Positions 50,788-59,589 of a stretch of DNA of 64,000 nt are shown one piece after another. Location of the stretch: assembly GCA_002694985.1 (NCBI GenBank), contig NZNS01000009.1:1-64000 (forward strand), in the 5' to 3' direction. The translations under genes and the position numbers were made by a program. The stretch comes from Parvibaculum sp. GTDB taxonomy: Bacteria > Pseudomonadota > Alphaproteobacteria > Parvibaculales > Parvibaculaceae. The notes under the pieces were generated by a model that saw only the letters and a list, made by a program, of their open reading frames with translations, did not search any database and was not told the DNA's origin. Position 1 is the first letter of the stretch. Every line of letters starts with the position of its first letter.

Positions 50788-51882
50788 TCAGTAGGGGCGA
50801 AGCTCTTCGGACTGCGTGCATACAAGCACTTCCGGCTGAAATATCTGACCGAGCAGCATCTTGCTGCCATATCCGGCGGCAACGCTGATACCCGAAATTT
50901 CCTCGCCCATATTGAGATAAATCGTGCCGGCTCTCTTCTCCGAGGGCTCCATGCGGACGACCTGGCTTGGCGAAAGCTCTTTCGCGTCCGAGGCATGGGA
51001 AAAAAGGTCGAGGATGTTCGGGTGCGCGCCGAGGAGCAGCGTTCCATCCGGCTGCACGTCGATATTGTCCACGCCGGTTCCGAGGCGGACATTATCGAAG
51101 CCCGTCAGTACGCCAGTCTCCGTATCGCGATTGTAGATATACATGCTCATGCCCAGTATCGAAGCGACATAGACCTGTTTCCCGTCAGGGCTCATATTGA
51201 TGCCATTGGGATAAAGCAGCGTATCGGCAGCGACTTTCGCTTCGCTTCCATCGAAATAGACGACGTTGGAATTGCGAAGCAGCAGCCCGTCGCTCAGCGT
51301 CTGAATGAGCTGGCTCTGCGTCGTATGATCATTCGTTGCGTAGAAGCTGCGCGGACCGACGGCCAGCACATCGTTCAGTGAAACGAAAAGCGGGCTCTCG
51401 ATGCTCTCCTCATGGGAGAGCGTTCCATCCGCCGCGATATCGAAAACCTCCACCCGGTCGCCGCCCTTTGCCGGGTGACTGATCGCGAAGAGCTTCCGCT
51501 CGCCCTCCGGACCGATATAGAGGCTGATGCCATGCGGACGGAAATCTTCCGGTGCCGGGGGTGTCACGGGATATAGAGCCCAGTCGGCTTCCGGCAACGA
51601 AAGGTCAATTGCATAGATGCCGCCGCGAAGCGCGTCTGAGCCAGGCGCACCGGACATAACGGCACGGCGATCATAAGCGGAGACATAGGCAAGCTTGCGC
51701 TCATGGTCGATGAGGATATCCTCGGGGCCCGGCACGCCCGGGATCGCGCGGCACTCGGCTGCGACCTCCTGACGGATGCCCGTGAAATAACCGGCAGCCG
51801 CAAGAAAACGCCAGGAAAGAACACTGACAATCACGATACTTGCAAGGGCTACATAGCCCGCAATACGCCAACCCCTGGACAT
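50788..51882 (-). CDS. Paraoxonase/arylesterase-like (SMP-30/PON) membrane-anchored protein
   Basis: A 364-residue six-bladed propeller protein with an N-terminal transmembrane helix (residues about 9-31), probably an anchor facing the periplasm. Paraoxonase-type residues line up with PON1: calcium ligands Glu54, Asp55, Asn170, Asp171, Asn226, Asp272, Asn273, and the His dyad at His118 and His136. Conserved segments are PEDILID, RPHGIS, SLNDVLAVG, ATNDH and LLYPNGI. PON enzymes hydrolyse lactones and aryl esters; the substrate here is unknown. Confidence 0.85.
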   Translation of the reverse strand: MSRGWRIAGYVALASIVIVSVLSWRFLAAAGYFTGIRQEVAAECRAIPGVPGPEDILIDHERKLAYVSAYDRRAVMSGAPGSDALRGGIYAIDLSLPEADWALYPVTPPAPEDFRPHGISLYIGPEGERKLFAISHPAKGGDRVEVFDIAADGTLSHEESIESPLFVSLNDVLAVGPRSFYATNDHTTQSQLIQTLSDGLLLRNSNVVYFDGSEAKVAADTLLYPNGINMSPDGKQVYVASILGMSMYIYNRDTETGVLTGFDNVRLGTGVDNIDVQPDGTLLLGAHPNILDLFSHASDAKELSPSQVVRMEPSEKRAGTIYLNMGEEISGISVAAGYGSKMLLGQIFQPEVLVCTQSEELRPY

Positions 51883-51906
51883 ACTCTCCCCTTCTTTTCT
51901 TGTCTG

Positions 51907-53757
51907 TCAGCTGCCCTGGGCGGCCGCGCGTTCTTCCACGCCGAGATCCATATCCCGTGCGCCTGCGAATTGCAGCTTCGCAAGACGCGCATAGAGACCG
52001 CCCTGTTTTACCAGTTCCTCATGAGTACCCGAAGCCACCACACGACCCTCATCCATTACCACGATGCGATCCGCCTTGAGGACGGTCGCAAGACGGTGCG
52101 CAATGACGAGCGTTGTCCGGTTCTGCATCAACCCTTCAAGTGCCTGCTGCACCAGTGTCTCGCTTTCCGCGTCGAGCGCACTTGTCGCCTCATCGAGCAG
52201 CAGAACGGGTGCATCGCGCAGGATCGCGCGCGCGATCGCAATACGCTGACGCTGGCCGCCTGAAAGCGTAACACCGCGTTCTCCGACTTCGGTCTCGTAG
52301 CCATCCGGAAGGCGCATGATGAAATCGTCGATCCGCGCCGCCATTGCCGCCGCACGCACTTCCTCGAAGGAAGCATCGGGCCGGCCATAACGGATATTCT
52401 CGGTAACAGTCGTTCCGAAGACGACCGTTTCTTGCGGCACAAGCGCAAGGTGACGGCGAAGCTCCTTGGGGTCTGCCTTGCGCAGATCCACACCATCGAG
52501 CCGGATCGAGCCCAGCTGCGGGTCATAGAAGCGCAGCAGAAGCTGAAAGACCGTGCTCTTTCCCGCGCCCGAGGGGCCCACCAGCGCAACGGTCTCGCCA
52601 GGCGAGACTGTCAGCGAATAGTCGTGAAGTGCCGAAACGCCAGGCCGCGAGGGATAGGAGAAGGTGACATTGTCGAAAACAATTTCACCCTGCGCCTGAG
52701 GAATGGGCAGCGGATTCTCGGGTGCGGCAATCAGAGGCTCGACATCGAGAATTTCAACAAGACGCTCGGTCGCGCCTGCCGCCATCTGCATGTCGCCCCA
52801 GATCTCCGAAAGCGCCGCGAGTGCCGAGGCCGCGAAGACCGCATAGAGGATAAATTCAAAGAGCTCTCCGCCCGTCATTGTGTCGGCGAGAACGGCATTC
52901 GCGCCGACCCAAAGCACACCGACAATGCCCGACAGGCCGAAGAAGAAAACAAGCGCGGTCAAAACCGCACGCGCCACAATGCGTGAACGCGATGTGCCGA
53001 AGGCCTGCTCGACACGCGTTGCGAAACGTTCATTGTCGATCGCCTCATGCGTGAAAGCCTGCACGATCTGGATGGCATTGAGACTTTCCGTACCGAATGC
53101 GCTCGTATCCGCGAGACGGTCCTGCGCCGAACGGGAAAGACGCCGGACCCAACGCCCGAACACGATGAGCGGCAACAAAATCGCAGGGATGGCGAGAAGG
53201 ACGAGGCCCGACAGGTAAGGGCTCGTCGCTGCCATCATCGACGCGGCACCGAAAAAGAGGAAAAGATTGCGGAGCGCGATGGACGCGGAAGAGCCGACCA
53301 CTGTCTTGATCAGTGTGGTGTCGGCAGTGAGACGCGACAGCACCTCACCCGTTCGTGTGAGTTCGAAAAAAGCGGGCGAAAGCTTGAGGATGTGCTCGTA
53401 GACGGCACGGCGCAGATCGGCAACGACGCGCTCACCCAGCCAGCTCACGAAAAAGAAGCGAGCAGCGCTCGAAATGCCGAGCATCAGCGCCACGATGATA
53501 AGCGCCACGAAATATTGATCGATGAAAGCAGCATTCTCCCGGCTGAAGCCGTTATCGATGAGACGGCGGCTCGCCATCGGGATGGCAAGGGTGGAAAGCG
53601 TCGCAAAAATGAGGGAAACGAAAGCGAGCGCGACCATTCCCTTGTAGCGCCCAAGATACGGAAGAAGCCTTACCAGCGGGCCGACCCCCTTGGCGGGCGA
53701 ACGCCGCTGCGCTTCCTCTTCGATTGCCTCGACGACCGGATTCGATGTTTCGCTCAT
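51907..53757 (-). CDS. ABC transporter, fused permease and ATPase (MsbA/ABCB type)
   Basis: A 616-residue half-transporter. The N-terminal half has six helices ([22 protein letters not shown] onward), the C-terminal half an ATPase with Walker [11 protein letters not shown]-loop VPQETVVFG, signature [16 protein letters not shown], Walker [13 protein letters not shown], and H-loop IAHRLATV. Exporter type, so lipid or drug-like substrates are likely; none can be fixed. The start at 53757 begins the conserved segment; the frame continues upstream without conserved content. Confidence 0.93.
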   Translation of the reverse strand: MSETSNPVVEAIEEEAQRRSPAKGVGPLVRLLPYLGRYKGMVALAFVSLIFATLSTLAIPMASRRLIDNGFSRENAAFIDQYFVALIIVALMLGISSAARFFFVSWLGERVVADLRRAVYEHILKLSPAFFELTRTGEVLSRLTADTTLIKTVVGSSASIALRNLFLFFGAASMMAATSPYLSGLVLLAIPAILLPLIVFGRWVRRLSRSAQDRLADTSAFGTESLNAIQIVQAFTHEAIDNERFATRVEQAFGTSRSRIVARAVLTALVFFFGLSGIVGVLWVGANAVLADTMTGGELFEFILYAVFAASALAALSEIWGDMQMAAGATERLVEILDVEPLIAAPENPLPIPQAQGEIVFDNVTFSYPSRPGVSALHDYSLTVSPGETVALVGPSGAGKSTVFQLLLRFYDPQLGSIRLDGVDLRKADPKELRRHLALVPQETVVFGTTVTENIRYGRPDASFEEVRAAAMAARIDDFIMRLPDGYETEVGERGVTLSGGQRQRIAIARAILRDAPVLLLDEATSALDAESETLVQQALEGLMQNRTTLVIAHRLATVLKADRIVVMDEGRVVASGTHEELVKQGGLYARLAKLQFAGARDMDLGVEERAAAQGS

Positions 53758-54090
53758 ATGCTCGGCTGGCGCTTTCAATTTGGCGCGCTCGGCGGTCGCG
53801 CAAAGGGAAAAGACCCTACCCCGGACCGGAGGCCCACGGGGATATTTTCGGCGTGCGGCTGGTATAGCAATCCCCTGCACCGGGGGACAACGCCAGTGGC
53901 GCAGGGCGGCTGCGGCATGAGCGCGCAAAGCCCTCGAAAAGGGCACGAAAAGCGGCCTTGCAACCGCATCCGGCCTTCGCTATAAGCCCCCATCCCGGCA
54001 GCGCAGCTTCCTTGACGGAACCCGTTTGCGCGCCATCACGAGACACCGGCGCCCCTCACGGAGGCCCCAGCTTCAGGAAGGCCGAGAGCC
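53758..54090. other. Intergenic region between ABC exporter and rpmE (333 bp)
   Basis: Divergent promoter region. No gene is supported. It holds the rpmE promoter candidate (below) and otherwise GC-rich sequence without clear repeats. Confidence 0.5.
53958..53986 (+). promoter_or_regulatory. Candidate promoter of rpmE
   Basis: TTGCAA (53958-53963), exactly 17 bp, then TATAAG (53981-53986), about 105 nt upstream of the rpmE start. This is a good sigma-70 match; the roughly 95-nt leader could carry autogenous control. Confidence 0.6.
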
Positions 54091-54312
54091 ATGAAGAAAG
54101 ATACCCATCCAGATTACCACTTCATCACGGTTCAGATGAACGACGGCTCGACGTTTCAGACTCGCTCCACCTACGGCTCGGAAGGCGACACACTGGTTCT
54201 CGACATCGATCCGACGACCCATCCGGCCTGGACCGGCGGTGGCCAGCAGCTCCTCGACCGTGGCGGTCGCGTGAGCCGGTTCAAAAAGAAATTCAGCTTT
54301 ATCGGCGGCTGA
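54091..54312 (+). CDS. rpmE: 50S ribosomal protein L31
   Basis: The 73-residue protein begins [19 protein letters not shown] and ends [27 protein letters not shown], typical L31. It has no cysteines, so it is the zinc-independent form. L31 bridges the ribosomal subunits. It is a single gene with its own promoter and terminator. Confidence 0.96.
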   Translation: MKKDTHPDYHFITVQMNDGSTFQTRSTYGSEGDTLVLDIDPTTHPAWTGGGQQLLDRGGRVSRFKKKFSFIGG

Positions 54313-54331
54313 CCTCGAGCTCCTCGAGACG

Positions 54332-54364
54332 GCAAAAAGCCCCGCTTTTGCGGGGCTTTTTCTT
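54332..54364 (+). terminator. Terminator after rpmE
   Basis: AAAAGCCCCGC-TTTT-GCGGGGCTTTTTCTTT: an 11-bp stem with U-tract, 22 nt after the stop. It lies between rpmE and the convergent rcdA. Confidence 0.93.
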
Positions 54365-54392
54365 TGGCCGGACGACGAAGCCGGGGAAAAAC

Positions 54393-54983
54393 CTAGTCGG
54401 GCCGGTTTTTCCGGCGGCCAAATTCGCGGCGCGGAAACTCCATGGAGAGATGCTCGCGGAAGAAATCCTCGACCCGTGCAAACTGCTCGGCCAGCGGCTG
54501 GTTTTTTGCGACCGGCGCACCAACCGAGCGGAGCTGGCTGTCGAGACGTTCGACGCGCGCATAGAGTCTCTCGGAGCGCTTGATGAGTTCCTGAAGCTGG
54601 GCCGGCAGAGCCTCCACACCGTCAAAACGCGGCTGGCGGGCGATCTGCTTGGTGGCCAGCGCATATTTCTCGGAATTAGCTTCCTCGGCCGTCATTTCCC
54701 CCTCATGGACGGCCTTGCGGACGAGAAGCCACGAGGCGACCTGCATCAGACGCGTGGTCAGGCGCATGCTTTCGCCCGCGTAAGCCAGCGACGCCTCGCG
54801 GGGAAGCCCGCGAGCGGCCTCGCGGCCCGGTCCGTCGAGATAGGCGGAGGTTTCCTCCACAAGGCGCATGCCCTCGCTATAGGTGCGCTGGAACAGGCCT
54901 GAAGCCATGAATTCCGAAAGGGTGACGCATTCGCCTCCGGCAAAACCGATCTCATCGTCGTTCTTGGTTTCGTAAACGCTCAT
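54393..54983 (-). CDS. rcdA: DUF1465 protein, RcdA-type (CtrA degradation adaptor)
   Basis: In Caulobacter RcdA is an adaptor that helps ClpXP destroy CtrA at the G1-S transition. The 196-residue protein matches the DUF1465 core, MASGLFQRTYSEGMRLVEETSAYLDGPGREAA, then GESMRLTTRLMQVASWLLVRKAVHEGE and a C-terminal helix with a charged tail. It has no enzyme motif. I chose the ATG at 54983 (MSVYETKNDDEIGF). The upstream region holds a 15-bp tandem repeat. The CtrA link is inferred from family. Confidence 0.85.
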   Translation of the reverse strand: MSVYETKNDDEIGFAGGECVTLSEFMASGLFQRTYSEGMRLVEETSAYLDGPGREAARGLPREASLAYAGESMRLTTRLMQVASWLLVRKAVHEGEMTAEEANSEKYALATKQIARQPRFDGVEALPAQLQELIKRSERLYARVERLDSQLRSVGAPVAKNQPLAEQFARVEDFFREHLSMEFPRREFGRRKNRPD

Positions 54984-55090
54984 CCCGCAGTCCCCAGTCC
55001 CTGTTACGCATCCGGCGGAGGCGGTTGCTCCATACCGGCACACTCAAGGACTGAGGGATCAATATCCGTGCCATGCCCAGCGCGGGACAG

Positions 55091-55150
55091 GACGGCGGGA
55101 GATGAAACGACGAGAGATGAGACGGCGGGAGATGAGACGACGGGGGACGG
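55091..55150. repeat. 15-bp tandem repeat upstream of rcdA (4 units)
   Basis: Units GACGGCGGGAGATGA (55091), AACGACGAGAGATGA (55106), GACGGCGGGAGATGA (55121) and GACGACGGGGGACGG (55136). Units 1 and 3 are identical, the others 3-4 changes apart. It begins about 108 bp before the rcdA start. It could bind a regulator or be a variable-number locus. Confidence 0.8.
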
Positions 55151-55180
55151 GCATCCGAGAACAAGCGGGCCCGACAAACA

Positions 55181-55210
55181 AAAAAGAGCCGCGGAAAAGC
55201 CCGCGGCTCA
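55181..55210 (-). terminator. Terminator after the DUF1192 gene
   Basis: On the minus strand GAGCCGCGG-GCTTTT-CCGCGGCTC is followed by TTTTTTG. It lies 210 nt after the DUF1192 stop and upstream of rcdA, so the two genes are separate transcripts. Confidence 0.8.
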
Positions 55211-55420
55211 GTTCTAACAGGGAGGCGTCAAACAGAGTGGATAGGAGCCACTCAAAATCCAGAAGACTGGATTACGCAAGGTCACCCTAGCGCCCTCAAC
55301 CCTAACAGCAAGTTAATATTGTGGCAATTTGACGCGGCACCAGCCTCCGGGCGCTCCCTTGAGATGCCTGGCTCCAAGCAGGAAAAAGCGAGCCAAAACA
55401 GGCTGTTAACCAATCAGCGT

Positions 55421-55621
55421 CTATTTTTTGAACAATGCCTCGGCGGCTGATAGAGACCCCTGCTTCTTCTGAAGCTGATCCCGGATGCGCATGATTTCCG
55501 TTTCGAGAGCAGTGATTCGCTCCTCCAGCTCCTCAATTCCCAAAAGGCTCAAATCCTCCCGGGCAAGCGCCTGAAGCGCCTCCCCGCGCCGCCGCCTGGG
55601 CTCCAGATCGTCTGTATCCAT
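55421..55621 (-). CDS. DUF1192 family small protein
   Basis: A 66-residue protein: an acidic/basic N-terminus (MDTDDLEPRRRR), then LSLLGIEELEERITALETEIMRIRDQL, a coiled coil, and a C-terminal AAEALFKK. This matches the alphaproteobacterial DUF1192 family of unknown function, often beside RcdA and a quinone oxidoreductase. GAGGAGGT lies upstream of the ATG at 55621. It is divergent from the quinone oxidoreductase, 90 bp away. Confidence 0.87.
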   Translation of the reverse strand: MDTDDLEPRRRRGEALQALAREDLSLLGIEELEERITALETEIMRIRDQLQKKQGSLSAAEALFKK

Positions 55622-55711
55622 AGCTCGCACCTCCTCGCCTTGGTTGCCAGTCTGCTGACGCCGGGCTAGACCTGCAACCCGTCCGCATACCTTCCAGTCA
55701 GAGGAAACAAC

Positions 55712-56707
55712 ATGGCCGACCTGCCGAAAATGATGAAGGCAATCGCGATCCGCGAGCCGGGAGGGCCAGAGGTTCTTGAACTGACGGAAATCGAAACACC
55801 GCGGCCCGGCCCTGACGAGATCCTGATCCGGGTAGAGGCTGCGGGCATCAACCGGCCGGACACATTCCAGCGCATGGGCCTCTACCCGCCGCCGCCCGGT
55901 GCGCCGGAGACGCCGGGCCTGGAAGTCGCGGGCGAGGTTGTCGCGGCGGGTCCGGGCGTGACGCGCTGGAAGACAGGCGACAAGGTGTGCGCCCTTGTCG
56001 GCGGCGGCGGCTACGCCGAATACTGCCTCGCGCATGAAGCCCATGCGCTGCCTGTGCCGAAGGGTCTTTCCATGACGGAAGCCGCGGCCCTGCCCGAAAC
56101 CTTCTTCACCGTCTGGAGCAATGTCTTCGAGCGCGGTGCCCTGAAAGCGGGAGAGACGCTTCTCGTTCACGGCGGCACGAGCGGCATCGGCACAACCGCC
56201 ATCCAGCTCGGCCTCAACTTCGGCGTAACGGTAATTGCAACGGCCGGATCGGCCGAAAAATGCCAGGCTATCGAGAAGCTCGGCGCGCATGCCGTGAACT
56301 ACCGCGAGCAGGATTTCGTGGAAGAAGTGAAGAAGCTGACGGAAGGCCGGGGCGCGGACGTTATCCTCGACATGGTGGGTGGCGACTATATCGAGCGCAA
56401 CATCAAGGCCGCGGCAACCGACGGCCGCATCGTCTCGATTGCCTTCCTGAACGGCTCGACCGCGAAGGTGAACTTCATGCCGGTCATGCTGAAACGCCTG
56501 ACGCTGACCGGATCGACGCTTCGCCCCCGCAGCATCGAGGAGAAGGCAGCGCTGGCGAAAACGCTTGAAACGAAAGTATGGCCGCTGCTTGAGACCGGCC
56601 GCATCAAGCCATTGATAGACAAGGTATTTCCACTTGCACAAGCGTCGGACGCCCATGCGCTTATGGAAAAGAGCAGCCATATCGGCAAGATCGTCCTGAC
56701 CCCCTGA
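55712..56707 (+). CDS. NAD(P)H-quinone oxidoreductase, zeta-crystallin/PIG3 type
   Basis: A 331-residue medium-chain dehydrogenase without the catalytic zinc ligands, starting MADLPKMMKAIAIREPGGPEVLEL. It has EAAGINRPDTFQRMGLYPPPPG, GLEVAGEVVAAG, and the cofactor loop LLVHGGTSGIGTTAIQLG. Enzymes of this type reduce quinones with NADPH. It sits in the rcdA/DUF1192 neighbourhood; the substrate is unknown. Confidence 0.92.
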   Translation: MADLPKMMKAIAIREPGGPEVLELTEIETPRPGPDEILIRVEAAGINRPDTFQRMGLYPPPPGAPETPGLEVAGEVVAAGPGVTRWKTGDKVCALVGGGGYAEYCLAHEAHALPVPKGLSMTEAAALPETFFTVWSNVFERGALKAGETLLVHGGTSGIGTTAIQLGLNFGVTVIATAGSAEKCQAIEKLGAHAVNYREQDFVEEVKKLTEGRGADVILDMVGGDYIERNIKAAATDGRIVSIAFLNGSTAKVNFMPVMLKRLTLTGSTLRPRSIEEKAALAKTLETKVWPLLETGRIKPLIDKVFPLAQASDAHALMEKSSHIGKIVLTP

Positions 56708-56860
56708 GCCATCGCCCCTGTAAATTTATTCCCGGAGGGAACCTTTTCCCTTCCCATGCATAATTATGGACAGGGAACGGCATCCACTCGCACGGACAAT
56801 GATCCGTATAAGGAGTGATACCTGCCGGCACCTTGCATGAATTGAACAGGGAAACTCAAA

Positions 56861-57421
56861 ATGGCCACCACACGGCGCAGCTTCATGGGCCTCGCGCTCG
56901 CTCTTGCGGCTCTGGTTTCTATCGGAACCATCGACAACGCGAAGGCCGCGACGGCGGAAGACCTCAACAAGGAAGCCGAGCTCGCACTCGACAAGCTCTA
57001 TCGTACAAACTCGGTCGCGAAGGAAATCTCCGAGAAAGCCGAGGCTATCCTCGTCTTTCCGAGCATCGTGAAGGCGGGCCTCGTCTTCGGCGGCGCCTAT
57101 GGCGAAGGCGTGCTGATGGAAGACGGTGTCCCGAAGGACTACTACAATTCCGTGACGGGCTCCTGGGGCCTGCAGGCGGGCGCACAGTCCTACGGTTATG
57201 CCGTGTTCCTGATGAACGACAAGGCCGTCGACTACCTCAAGGAAAGCCATGGCTGGGAAGTCGGCGTTGGCCCGACGGTCGTGGTCGTCGATGAGGGTGT
57301 CGCAAAGAACCTCTCGACCTCGACGCTGAAGGAAGACGCCTATGCCTTCATCTTCGACCAGGAAGGCCTGATGGCCGGCGTGAGCATTGAGGGGACGAAG
57401 ATCTCTCAGATCGACCGCTAA
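56861..57421 (+). CDS. SYLF (Ysc84) domain lipid-binding protein
   Basis: A 186-residue secreted protein. The N-terminus has a twin-arginine-type signal (TTRRSFMGLALALAALVSIG, with RR followed by a hydrophobic core; cleavage near AKA|A), then the SYLF core (VAKEISEKAEAILVFPSIVKAGLVFGGAYGEGVL, GSWGLQAGAQSYGYAVFLMND, VGVGPTVVVVDEGVAKN). SYLF domains bind phosphoinositides in eukaryotes; the bacterial ligand is unknown. It is followed by a terminator. Confidence 0.87.
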   Translation: MATTRRSFMGLALALAALVSIGTIDNAKAATAEDLNKEAELALDKLYRTNSVAKEISEKAEAILVFPSIVKAGLVFGGAYGEGVLMEDGVPKDYYNSVTGSWGLQAGAQSYGYAVFLMNDKAVDYLKESHGWEVGVGPTVVVVDEGVAKNLSTSTLKEDAYAFIFDQEGLMAGVSIEGTKISQIDR

Positions 57422-57441
57422 TCTGCCTGAATGATGGAAAG

Positions 57442-57472
57442 AGGCCGGAATCCTTGGGGTTTCGGCCTTTTT
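57442..57472 (+). terminator. Terminator after the SYLF gene
   Basis: AGGCCGAAACC-type arms (AGGCCGGAATCC...GGTTTCGGCCT) with TTTTTCTG following. The stem has one mismatch pair; 21 nt after the stop. Confidence 0.85.
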
Positions 57473-57612
57473 CTGTTTCCCCCGCGCGAGGGGCCAGCCG
57501 ACATTCCGCTTTCATTGGCCGCCTTTTCACCCTATATACGGGGCCAATATCCCTCATTAATCGACATGAAAACGGTTTATCCGGAAGCCCCGGGTGGATC
57601 AGAGGAATTGAT

Positions 57613-58341
57613 ATGTCACAGCCCCTTATGCCCAAGGCGACGGCCGTCTGGCTCGTCGAGAACACCGCGCTCACTTTCGAACAAGTGGCGGATTTCTGCG
57701 GTCTTCACGTGCTCGAAGTGAAAGGCATTGCCGATGGCGACGTGGCGCAGGGGATCAAGGGCATGGACCCTGTGGCCTCCGGCCAACTCTCCCGCGCCGA
57801 AATCGAACGCTGCCAGAATGACCCCACCGCGCGCCTGCAAGCCTCTGAAAGCAAATACAAATTGCCGCCGATCGCGCCCCGCAAGGGCCCGCGCTACACA
57901 CCCGTGTCGCGCCGCCAGGATCGCCCGGACGCCATCGCATGGCTGCTCCGCAACCACCCCGAACTGACGGATGCACAGATATCGAAGCTCGTCGGCACCA
58001 CCAAGCCGACAATCCAGTCCGTGCGCGACCGTAGCCACTGGAACTCGGCGAATATCAAGCCAGTCGACCCCGTAACCCTCGGATTGTGCACACAAATCGA
58101 GCTGGACGCCGCAGTGCAGAAGGCCGCCCGCAAGGCCGAACGCGAGCGCAAGAAAGCCGGAAAGGTGGCCGGTACCGGCGAGACGCTGCTGCCCGCAAGC
58201 GAGACGACAGCGCCCGAGGCCGCGCCGGAGCCCGAACCCGCCCCCGAAGAGGAAGAAGAAGACCGCGAGAAGAACTATAACGCCGACAGCGTTTTCGCGA
58301 GCCTCAAGGACGTCAAGATCGAGGACGAAAGCGAGGAGTAA
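57613..58341 (+). CDS. DUF1013 protein (TrcR-type cell-cycle regulator)
   Basis: A 242-residue protein. Its N-terminal half (residues about 5-55, MPKATAVWLVENTALTFEQVADFCGLHVLEVKGIADGDVAQGIKGMDP) and second block (AIAWLLRNHPELTDAQISKLVGTTKPTIQSVRDRSHWN) look like two helix-turn-helix-type units; the C-terminal tail is charged and Pro/Glu-rich (APEPEPAPEEEEEDREK), disordered. I recall the family being annotated as TrcR, a regulator linked to ctrA control in alphaproteobacteria; this is from memory. The ATG at 57613 has GAGGAA upstream. Confidence 0.85.
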   Translation: MSQPLMPKATAVWLVENTALTFEQVADFCGLHVLEVKGIADGDVAQGIKGMDPVASGQLSRAEIERCQNDPTARLQASESKYKLPPIAPRKGPRYTPVSRRQDRPDAIAWLLRNHPELTDAQISKLVGTTKPTIQSVRDRSHWNSANIKPVDPVTLGLCTQIELDAAVQKAARKAERERKKAGKVAGTGETLLPASETTAPEAAPEPEPAPEEEEEDREKNYNADSVFASLKDVKIEDESEE

Positions 58342-58372
58342 TCGCCCTCTTTCGACACCGACTGTCACAAAT

Positions 58373-58403
58373 CAAAAGGCGCGGGAAACCGCGCCTTTTT
58401 TGT
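58373..58403 (+). terminator. Terminator after the DUF1013 gene
   Basis: AAAAGGCGCGG-GAAA-CCGCGCCTTTTTTG: an 11-bp stem with U-tract, 32 nt after the stop. Confidence 0.93.
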
Positions 58404-58426
58404 TGGCCCCGAGCGACCGTCATCGA

Positions 58427-58560
58427 AACGTCACAAAAACGTCACAAATGACGATGTTATCCCCGTCCGTATACGGATGATATCGCGAAAAGAATAATTT
58501 ATCCCCGGCTTTCGGAAGCCCTCATCGTCCAGCACGAAGTCAACATCGTCATGAACGATG
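58427..58560. other. Repeat- and palindrome-rich intergenic segment (convergent 3' ends)
   Basis: Between two convergent genes: tandem AACGTCACAAA at 58427-58437 and 58438-58448; inverted CGTCA-CAAA-TGACG at 58440-58453; the perfect palindrome TCCGTATACGGA at 58466-58477; TTATCCCC at 58457-58464 and again at 58499-58506; CATCGT-N5-ACGATG at 58544-58560. It lies past the terminator, where no promoter is needed. No small ORF is supported. Confidence 0.65.
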
Positions 58561-58606
58561 CGCTGAGACCGGAAACAAGGGCCGGTGGGGACAAAACAAT
58601 CCGCCC

Positions 58607-59443
58607 CTACACCTCTTTCTCCTTGTCCCCGTCTTTTTTCTTCGCGAGGGGCAGCGCGGTGTAGTTGAGCGAGAGACGGCCGCCTTCTGCATAGACGGTC
58701 TGACCGGTCATGTAGCTTGCGCCATCCGAGGCGAGAAAAACGGCGATGGAAGCAATTTCGGAGGGCTTGCCGATACGGCCTAGCGGTGTGCGCGACAGCA
58801 ACACCCTTTTTGCCTCCTCATCGCTGTTCACCGTTTCCGCCTGATCGGTCTGTATGGTGCCGGGGCCGATGGCATTGACGCGAATGCCCCAGGGCGCGAG
58901 CGCCAGCGACATGCCCTCGGTGAGTTGCTTGATGCCGCCCTTGGAGGCCGCATAGGCGACCTGCCCCGGAATAGCGACGACGGCATTGATCGACGACATG
59001 TTGATGATGGTGCCGGGCTCACCGCCTTCCTCCACCTGCGCGACCATGCGCTGCGCAACGGCCTGACCGGCAAGAAAGTGACCCTTGAGATTGATGCGGA
59101 TGATGCGGTCGAACTCTTCTTCTTCCAGCGTGAGGAAATCGCCCTCTCTGGAAACGACACCCGCATTGTTGACCAGAATATCCACGCGGTCATGAGCATC
59201 CGTCGCCGCGCAGACGAGATTGCGCACATCGAGACGTTCGCCCACATCGCAATAGCGAAACATGGCCTCGCCGCCGCGATCGGATATTTCGGCGGCAACC
59301 TCCTCGCCCGCATCCTCGTCGATATCAGCAAGAACGACTTTTGCGCCTTCATCCGCGAAGGCATGGGCAATGGCGCGGCCAATGCCGTTTGCGGCGCCTG
59401 TCACAATCGCGACCTTGCCGTCGAGCTGGGAACCGGATGCCAT
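58607..59443 (-). CDS. SDR family NAD(P)-dependent oxidoreductase
   Basis: A 278-residue classical short-chain dehydrogenase: cofactor motif TGAANGIG (residues about 15-22), NNAG, active SSINAVVAIPGQVAYAASK with the Ser-Tyr-Lys triad (YAASK), and GPGTIQTDQAETV. An Asp after beta-2 (LADID) favours NAD. The C-terminus is a charged tail (KKKDGDKEKEV). The substrate is unknown. Confidence 0.9.
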   Translation of the reverse strand: MASGSQLDGKVAIVTGAANGIGRAIAHAFADEGAKVVLADIDEDAGEEVAAEISDRGGEAMFRYCDVGERLDVRNLVCAATDAHDRVDILVNNAGVVSREGDFLTLEEEEFDRIIRINLKGHFLAGQAVAQRMVAQVEEGGEPGTIINMSSINAVVAIPGQVAYAASKGGIKQLTEGMSLALAPWGIRVNAIGPGTIQTDQAETVNSDEEAKRVLLSRTPLGRIGKPSEIASIAVFLASDGASYMTGQTVYAEGGRLSLNYTALPLAKKKDGDKEKEV

Positions 59444-59589
59444 GAGATAACTCCTTATCGCCGGAAACGGGGTCGCCGGAAGCGGGCGTTATAACACCGG
59501 ATGCCCCCGGATGGGAGGGGGCGGTAATTGCCTGCATATGCACCGCTTGTTGACCGGGAGATATGGGAAACAAGCGGCCAAAAACAGCG

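Larger units (their letters stand above)
54984..55420. other. Intergenic region between rcdA and DUF1192 gene (437 bp)
   Basis: The region holds the rcdA promoter area, the 15-bp tandem repeat, and a terminator for the DUF1192 gene. A short open frame through the repeat (from 55102) encodes only Arg/Glu/Met repeats and is not supported. Beyond the terminator the sequence is more AT-rich (TTAATATTGTGGCAATTTGACG at 55312), with no clear gene. Confidence 0.5.

Noticed and set aside
55102..55290. Short ORF (62 codons) through the 15-bp repeat
   Set aside because: It encodes repeated Arg-Arg-Glu-Met only, with no RBS, and runs through a terminator.
58457..58506. Chromosomal origin, from TTATCCCC boxes
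   Set aside because: Two inexact DnaA-box-like sequences, without dnaA, dnaN or hemE nearby, an AT-rich unwinding region, or further boxes.
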